A DNA stretch of 64,000 nt from contig CAZTPF010000002.1 of assembly GCA_964614655.1 (NCBI GenBank), positions 1-64,000 on the forward strand, in the 5' to 3' direction. Shown here one piece after another: positions 60,105 to 64,000 of this stretch; the stretch's first letter is position 1; every line of letters begins with the position of its first letter. A program made the position numbers and the translations under genes. A model generated the notes under the pieces. It was not told the DNA's origin, did not search any database, and was given only the letters and a program-made list of their open reading frames with translations. This stretch comes from Casp-actino8 sp964614655 (lineage in GTDB: Bacteria > Actinomycetota > Acidimicrobiia > Acidimicrobiales > Ilumatobacteraceae).

Positions 60105-60764
60105 ATGCGACTCGTCATCGCTCGTTGCACCGTTCAATACCAGGGTCGACTCGACGCTCAGTTGCCCGAGGCCAACCGACTCGTCATGGTCAAGGCCGAC
60201 GGCTGCGTGGCCATTCACAGCGACGGCGGCGCCTACAAGCCGCTCAACTGGATGAACGCACCCAACACCATCGTCGACGACGGCGACACCTGGACGGTGA
60301 GCAATCCGAAGGGCGAGACGTTGATCATCACTTTCCACGAGATCTTCCACGACACCGATCACGAACTCGGAGAGGACCCCGGACTCGTGAAAGACGGTGT
60401 CGAATCCCATTTGCAAGAACTCTTGGCGGCGTTGCCGGACGCCATCGTGCCCGGACTCTCGCTCGTGCGTCGGGAATGGCCGACTTCCATCGGGCCGGTC
60501 GATCTCATGTGCCGTGACGAGAACGGCCATTACGTCGCAGTCGAGATCAAACGCCGCGGCGAGATCGACGGCGTCGAGCAGCTAGCCCGCTATCTCGAGG
60601 TGCTGCGACCCGACACCGCCCTCACCAATCTCCGCGGCATCTTCGTGGCCCAGGTCATCAAACCGCAGGCGCGCACGATCGCCGAGGCGCGGGGAATCGC
60701 GTGCGTCGAGGTCGACTACGACGATCTACGGGGACGTCGTCCCGAAGAACTCCGCCTCTTCTGA
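60105..60764 (+). CDS. nucS: mismatch-specific endonuclease NucS/EndoMS
   Basis: 219 residues. NucS replaces MutS/MutL mismatch repair in actinobacteria and is recruited by the DNA clamp. The nuclease core is GPVDLMCRDENGHYVAVEIKRRGEIDGVEQLARYLEVL, with Asp, Glu and the E-x-K catalytic residues. The N-terminal dimerisation domain begins MRLVIARCTVQYQGRLDAQLPEANRL. ATG 60105 has TAGGGT (60090-60095) nine bases upstream. Confidence 0.96.
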   Translation: MRLVIARCTVQYQGRLDAQLPEANRLVMVKADGCVAIHSDGGAYKPLNWMNAPNTIVDDGDTWTVSNPKGETLIITFHEIFHDTDHELGEDPGLVKDGVESHLQELLAALPDAIVPGLSLVRREWPTSIGPVDLMCRDENGHYVAVEIKRRGEIDGVEQLARYLEVLRPDTALTNLRGIFVAQVIKPQARTIAEARGIACVEVDYDDLRGRRPEELRLF

Positions 60765-60767
60765 CGG

Positions 60768-61619
60768 TCAGGAGAAGCGGACCAGACCTTGGTCGATGAC
60801 CGCCTTGTCGCCGACCGACGTGGTGAAAACGGCCTCGCCGGCCGACGTGCGCCAGATGCGGACCGTGAGCGCGTCGCCGGGCATGACCGGCGACGAGAAA
60901 CGTCCTTCGATGTGGTGGAAACGGCTCACGTCGTCGTCGCAGAGCGCCTTCAGGAGGGCACGTCCGGTGAAACCGTAGGTGCAGAGGCCGTGGAGGATCG
61001 GACGGTCGAAGCCACCGAGAGCAGCGAACGACGGATCGGTGTGCAGCGGGTTGCGGTCCCCCGACAGGCGGTACACGAACGCCTGATCGGGTGACGTCTG
61101 CAAGGTGATCTCGTGATCGGGCGCCGAGGCCGGGGGCTCGTTCTGGGGGCCTGACGGACCGCGGTCTCCACCCCATCCGCCCTCGCCGCGGATGAACACC
61201 GACGAACGCGTCGTGAAGAGGGGCTCACCTTCGGCGGTCTTGACCTCCGACTCGGTCACGACGACCGCGGCCTTCCCCTTGTCGTACATGGCGACGACTT
61301 TGTCCTGAGTCGTCGCGTTGGCCTCCACCGGAATCGGGCGATGCAGAGTGACGGCCTGCGAACCGTGAACGAGCATCGCCCAATTGAACGTGCCGATCTC
61401 GCCCATCGCGCTCTTGCCAGGCGACGCGGTTCCCGAACCGGCCACGACGGCGAAGGTGGGATACACGAGCTGCTCGACACCCGACGTGTTCTCGGTGGAG
61501 AACGGAAGGTCGGCCGAACCGGCTCCGATCCCGACTGCGTACAGGAGTGCGTCCTTGGAGTTCCACGAGATCGTTCGTACGTCTCCGGTCGCTCCGACGG
61601 CTTCTGGGTTCAACGGCAT
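60768..61619 (-). CDS. MaoC-type (R)-specific enoyl-CoA hydratase (hydratase-2)
   Basis: 283 residues with two hot-dog halves, the arrangement of hydratase-2 in eukaryotic MFE-2. The active-site motif is YRLSGDRNPLHTDPSFAALGGFDRPILHGLCTYGF (Asp and His). Substrate is probably a trans-2-enoyl-CoA of long or branched chain. AAGGAGA lies eight bases before the ATG. It follows the dehydrogenase gene by 57 bases, so together they form a split MFE-2. Confidence 0.9.
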   Translation of the reverse strand: MPLNPEAVGATGDVRTISWNSKDALLYAVGIGAGSADLPFSTENTSGVEQLVYPTFAVVAGSGTASPGKSAMGEIGTFNWAMLVHGSQAVTLHRPIPVEANATTQDKVVAMYDKGKAAVVVTESEVKTAEGEPLFTTRSSVFIRGEGGWGGDRGPSGPQNEPPASAPDHEITLQTSPDQAFVYRLSGDRNPLHTDPSFAALGGFDRPILHGLCTYGFTGRALLKALCDDDVSRFHHIEGRFSSPVMPGDALTVRIWRTSAGEAVFTTSVGDKAVIDQGLVRFS

Positions 61620-61676
61620 GTCACTGTCTCCTTCGTCGATGTACTGATTCGTTGTGCAGACGTCGTCGTGCCGACG

Positions 61677-62594
61677 TCACTTGGGCTGCGGCCAACCACC
61701 CGGTTCGCCGTTCATGCCCGAGTTCTTTCTGGCTTGGCCGACGAGCTCGGCGACGATCGGACCGAGCACGGTGGGGTCGTCGACCGGGGCGGTACGCGGA
61801 CCTCGGACCCATCCCTCGGCCACCGCCAACACGTCGCCACTGGCTTCGAACACGCGCCCGGTCACGTCCTTGGATTCGGTCGATGCCAACCACGTGACGA
61901 TGGGGGCGATCCAACGGGGCGAGCGACGTTCGCGATCTTCGTCGGTCTCGGGCGCCGGGCCGAGTCCCTCGGTCATACGGGTGAGAGCGACCGGCGCAAC
62001 GGCGTTCACGGTCACCCCGTAACGCGCCATTTCGATGGCGGCGATGTTCGTGAAAGCGGCGATGCCCGCCTTGGCCGCGCCGTAGTTCGTCTGACCGGCG
62101 TTGCCGTAGATGCCCGACACGGACGTGGTGTTGATGATGCGTCCGTCGACCGGCTCGCCGGCCTTCGAACGCTCGCGCCAATACGAGCAGGCGAAACGAC
62201 TCGGAGCGAACGTGCCCTTCAGATGTACGTTGATCACGGCGTCCCATTCCTCCTCGGCCATCGAGAAGAGCATGCGGTCGCGCAGGATGCCGGCGTTGTT
62301 GACGACGACGTGCAGATCACCGAAAGTGTCGACGGCCGTGCGAATGAGCCGTTCGGCGCCGGCCCAATCGCTCACGCTGTCGCCGTTGGCGACCGCCTCG
62401 CCACCCATGGCCTCGATCTCGTTGACCACCTGCTGGGCCGGCGACAGATCACCACCGGACCCGTCGACTCCGCCTCCCAGGTCGTTCACGACGACCTTGG
62501 CGCCCTGGGCGGCGAGACTCAACGCGTGCTCGCGCCCGATGCCTCGACCGGCACCGGTCACGATCGCCACTCGTCCTTCGCACAGTCGCGCCAT
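61677..62594 (-). CDS. MFE-2-type short-chain dehydrogenase ((3R)-hydroxyacyl-CoA dehydrogenase-like)
   Basis: 305 residues. N-terminal GRVAIVTGAGRGIGREHALSLAAQGAKVVVNDLGGGVDG is diagnostic of the dehydrogenase unit of MFE-2 (17-beta-HSD type 4). VVNNAGILRD, the catalytic Ser in NTTSVSG and TNYGAAKAGIAAF (Tyr-x3-Lys) complete the SDR set. It would oxidise the product of the next gene, the hydratase. GAGAGG precedes the ATG and TATGAT lies at 62651-62656, giving a leader of about 50 bases. Confidence 0.9.
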   Translation of the reverse strand: MARLCEGRVAIVTGAGRGIGREHALSLAAQGAKVVVNDLGGGVDGSGGDLSPAQQVVNEIEAMGGEAVANGDSVSDWAGAERLIRTAVDTFGDLHVVVNNAGILRDRMLFSMAEEEWDAVINVHLKGTFAPSRFACSYWRERSKAGEPVDGRIINTTSVSGIYGNAGQTNYGAAKAGIAAFTNIAAIEMARYGVTVNAVAPVALTRMTEGLGPAPETDEDRERRSPRWIAPIVTWLASTESKDVTGRVFEASGDVLAVAEGWVRGPRTAPVDDPTVLGPIVAELVGQARKNSGMNGEPGGWPQPK

Positions 62595-62708
62595 GAGGTG
62601 TCCTCTCCGAATCGACGGGACCATGGCCCCGTGTGACTTGCGTGATGTCGATCATAGGAAGTGGACCCGAGTCGAGCACCAGTCGAGGAGGCCTCGTAGC
62701 CTCACGTC

Positions 62709-63941
62709 GTGCCCACGTCCGGAACGTCCCCCTGTGACCTTCTGATCGTCGGGGCCGGACCGGCCGGGACCGCCACCGCCATAGCAGCCGTCCACGCCGG
62801 ACTCTCGGTCACTTTGGTCGACAAGGCTCGATTCCCTCGCGACAAATGCTGCGGTGACGGCCTCACGACCCTCGCACTTCGCCATCTCGACGAGTTGGGC
62901 CTCGACCCCTCCACGATGGCGAACTGGTTCGACGTCGACGGTGCGTGGCTCCGTTCGCCATCGGGCCGAGAAGTGTTCGTTCCGCTTCCCACCGACGGTC
63001 GCTTCGCTGCGGTGGTTCCCCGACTCGATCTCGACGACGCCCTGGTTCGACGAGCCCGCTCCGTCGGAGTCGACGTGGTCGAAGGGCTCTCGTTCGTCGG
63101 ACTCGAACAAGGTGCCGACGATGTCACGGTCACGTTCGACGACGGATCGGCGGTCACGTCACCTTGGCTCGTGGCCGCCGACGGCATGTGGAGTCCCATT
63201 CGTCGTTCGCTCGGAATGACCCCCGCGGGCTATCTCGGCGAGTGGCACGCCTTCCGCCAATACGCCGACAACGTGACCGGATCGGCGGCCTCCCGACTGC
63301 ACGTGTGGTTCGATCGCGATCTGTTGCCCGGTTACGCATGGAGCTTTCCGCTCCCCGGCAACCGCGCCAACGTCGGCTTCGGGATCCTGCGGGACGGAAC
63401 TCGACACGGCAAGGACATGAAGCGGACATGGGAGGACCTCCTGCGACGGCCCCATGTCGTCGAAGCCCTCGGTCCCGACGTCCGGATGGAAGGCCGTCAC
63501 ACCGCTTGGCCGATTCCGGCTCGTATCGACGAGGCGACCACAGGTGTGGGACGCGTCCTCGTGGTCGGCGACGCCGCCATGGCCACCGACGCCTTGACCG
63601 GCGAGGGCATCGGCCAGGCCTTGCTCACGGGTGTCGAAGCGGCCCGGGCGATCGCTGCGGGTGGTGACCCGATCGAGGTGCGACGGAGGTATCGCTTGGC
63701 CGTTCACGCGCATCTGGCCGCCGACCATCGCATGTCGCTCCGGCTGTCGAAGGTGTTGGCCCGCGACAAAGGCGCCCGAGGTGCGATCGCGATCCTCGAT
63801 CATGCCGGCGACTGGGGTCGGCGCAACTTCGCCCGCTGGATGTTCGAGGACGAGCCGCGAGCGGTCGCCCTCACACCTCGTCGCTGGCATCGTCGACTGT
63901 TCCGACGCCCGGGGGCGTACCAAGTACCGTTCGGTGCATGA
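62709..63941 (+). CDS. geranylgeranyl-reductase-family FAD oxidoreductase
   Basis: 410 residues. The FAD Rossmann motif is LIVGAGPAGTATAIAA, the family's second motif FPRDKCCGDGLT and the third GRVLVVGDAAMATDALTGEGIGQALLTG are intact. Such enzymes reduce isoprenoid chains of lipids, quinones or menaquinone side chains, or oxidise other substrates; the exact one is unknown. GTG 62709 follows TAGCCT (62697-62702) by six bases. Its TGA overlaps the next ATG (ATGA). Confidence 0.9.
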   Translation: MPTSGTSPCDLLIVGAGPAGTATAIAAVHAGLSVTLVDKARFPRDKCCGDGLTTLALRHLDELGLDPSTMANWFDVDGAWLRSPSGREVFVPLPTDGRFAAVVPRLDLDDALVRRARSVGVDVVEGLSFVGLEQGADDVTVTFDDGSAVTSPWLVAADGMWSPIRRSLGMTPAGYLGEWHAFRQYADNVTGSAASRLHVWFDRDLLPGYAWSFPLPGNRANVGFGILRDGTRHGKDMKRTWEDLLRRPHVVEALGPDVRMEGRHTAWPIPARIDEATTGVGRVLVVGDAAMATDALTGEGIGQALLTGVEAARAIAAGGDPIEVRRRYRLAVHAHLAADHRMSLRLSKVLARDKGARGAIAILDHAGDWGRRNFARWMFEDEPRAVALTPRRWHRRLFRRPGAYQVPFGA

Positions 63942-64000
63942 GGACCCGTCTCACCGAACTGCTCGACATCGAACATCCGGTCATGCTCGCCGGCATGGGA
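63938..64000 (+). CDS. nitronate monooxygenase-like protein (partial, N-terminus)
   Basis: The last 21 codons read MRTRLTELLDIEHPVMLAGMG, the opening strand and glycine turn of nitronate monooxygenase (2-nitropropane dioxygenase) family proteins. The ATG overlaps the preceding stop as ATGA. Too little is present to say more. Confidence 0.65.
   Translation, partial: MRTRLTELLDIEHPVMLAGMG

Overview
The window is a GC-rich, gene-dense bacterial chromosome segment with about 70 protein genes, four tRNA genes, and no insertion sequence, prophage, CRISPR array or rRNA. The gene set points to Actinomycetota: NucS mismatch endonuclease, a Kgd-type 2-oxoglutarate dehydrogenase with a built-in E2 domain, a SepIVA-like septation protein, DUF2469, CysQ, an HRDC-tailed UvrD2-like helicase, GTP-dependent PEP carboxykinase, luciferase-like oxidoreductases and a GAAC-N4-GTTC SOS box before recA. 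A lineage near Acidimicrobiia fits the gene order and the Thr-rich lipoproteins, but that is inference. The sequence is a draft: it holds two runs of exactly 100 N, each flanked by identical contig ends.

Layout. 1-5213 (minus): a partial SsuD-like monooxygenase, an aldo/keto reductase, tRNA-Met and tRNA-Asn, recA, a DUF983 protein and a glutamate-1-semialdehyde-aminomutase-like enzyme. 5361-11525: tRNA-His and tRNA-Lys, two tandem flavodoxin-fold quinone reductases, psuG coupled to an RNA uridine methyltransferase, rpe, a membrane-anchored protein, an enoyl-CoA hydratase and two small plus-strand genes. 11529-33536 (almost all minus) is the information-processing backbone: yraN-like, DUF2469, rplS, trmD, rimM, khpA, rpsP, ffh, an I78-like lipoprotein, ftsY, smc, mutM, rnc, acpP, plsX, rpmF, DUF177, SepIVA-like, coaD, rsmD, a DUF2079 membrane protein, recG and a FakA-like protein. 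33679-35966 (plus): rpmB, a cold-shock-like protein and pckG, closed by a two-way terminator. 36040-42606: a membrane protein, a Thr-rich lipoprotein, an overlapping CoA-transferase/PIG-L deacetylase/phosphatase operon, an alpha/beta hydrolase, a luciferase-like oxidoreductase and a galactokinase-like kinase. 42612-52326: a PH-domain membrane protein, a UvrD2-like helicase, an operon of NYN-S1-lysine-tail protein, xthA and thioesterase, a HAD protein and kgd. 52440-64000: a cupredoxin, a PuuD-like membrane protein (gap inside), ettA, a small membrane protein, cysQ, a stand-alone PEP-utilizer, a UbiB-like kinase, nucS, a split MFE-2-type hydratase and dehydrogenase, a geranylgeranyl-reductase-like flavoprotein and the start of a nitronate-monooxygenase-like gene.

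The strongest window-wide signal is regulatory. At 23 gene starts, mostly heads of transcription units, a hexamer of the form TAnnnT (or CAGACT, once GATAAT) ends exactly 6 or 7 bases before the start codon, with no ribosome-binding site between. Five more have spacings of 8 or 9. This is the geometry of leaderless mRNA. A smaller set (recA, rpsP, rpmB, pckG, the aminomutase, the PuuD-like gene, the dehydrogenase/hydratase pair, the PEP-utilizer) has a leader, a Shine-Dalgarno site or both. At 11193-11200 two opposing -10 elements overlap, so two divergent leaderless genes appear to share one promoter core. Inside operons, ATGA and GTGA stop/start overlaps are common.

No stretch above 300 bases lacks a gene.
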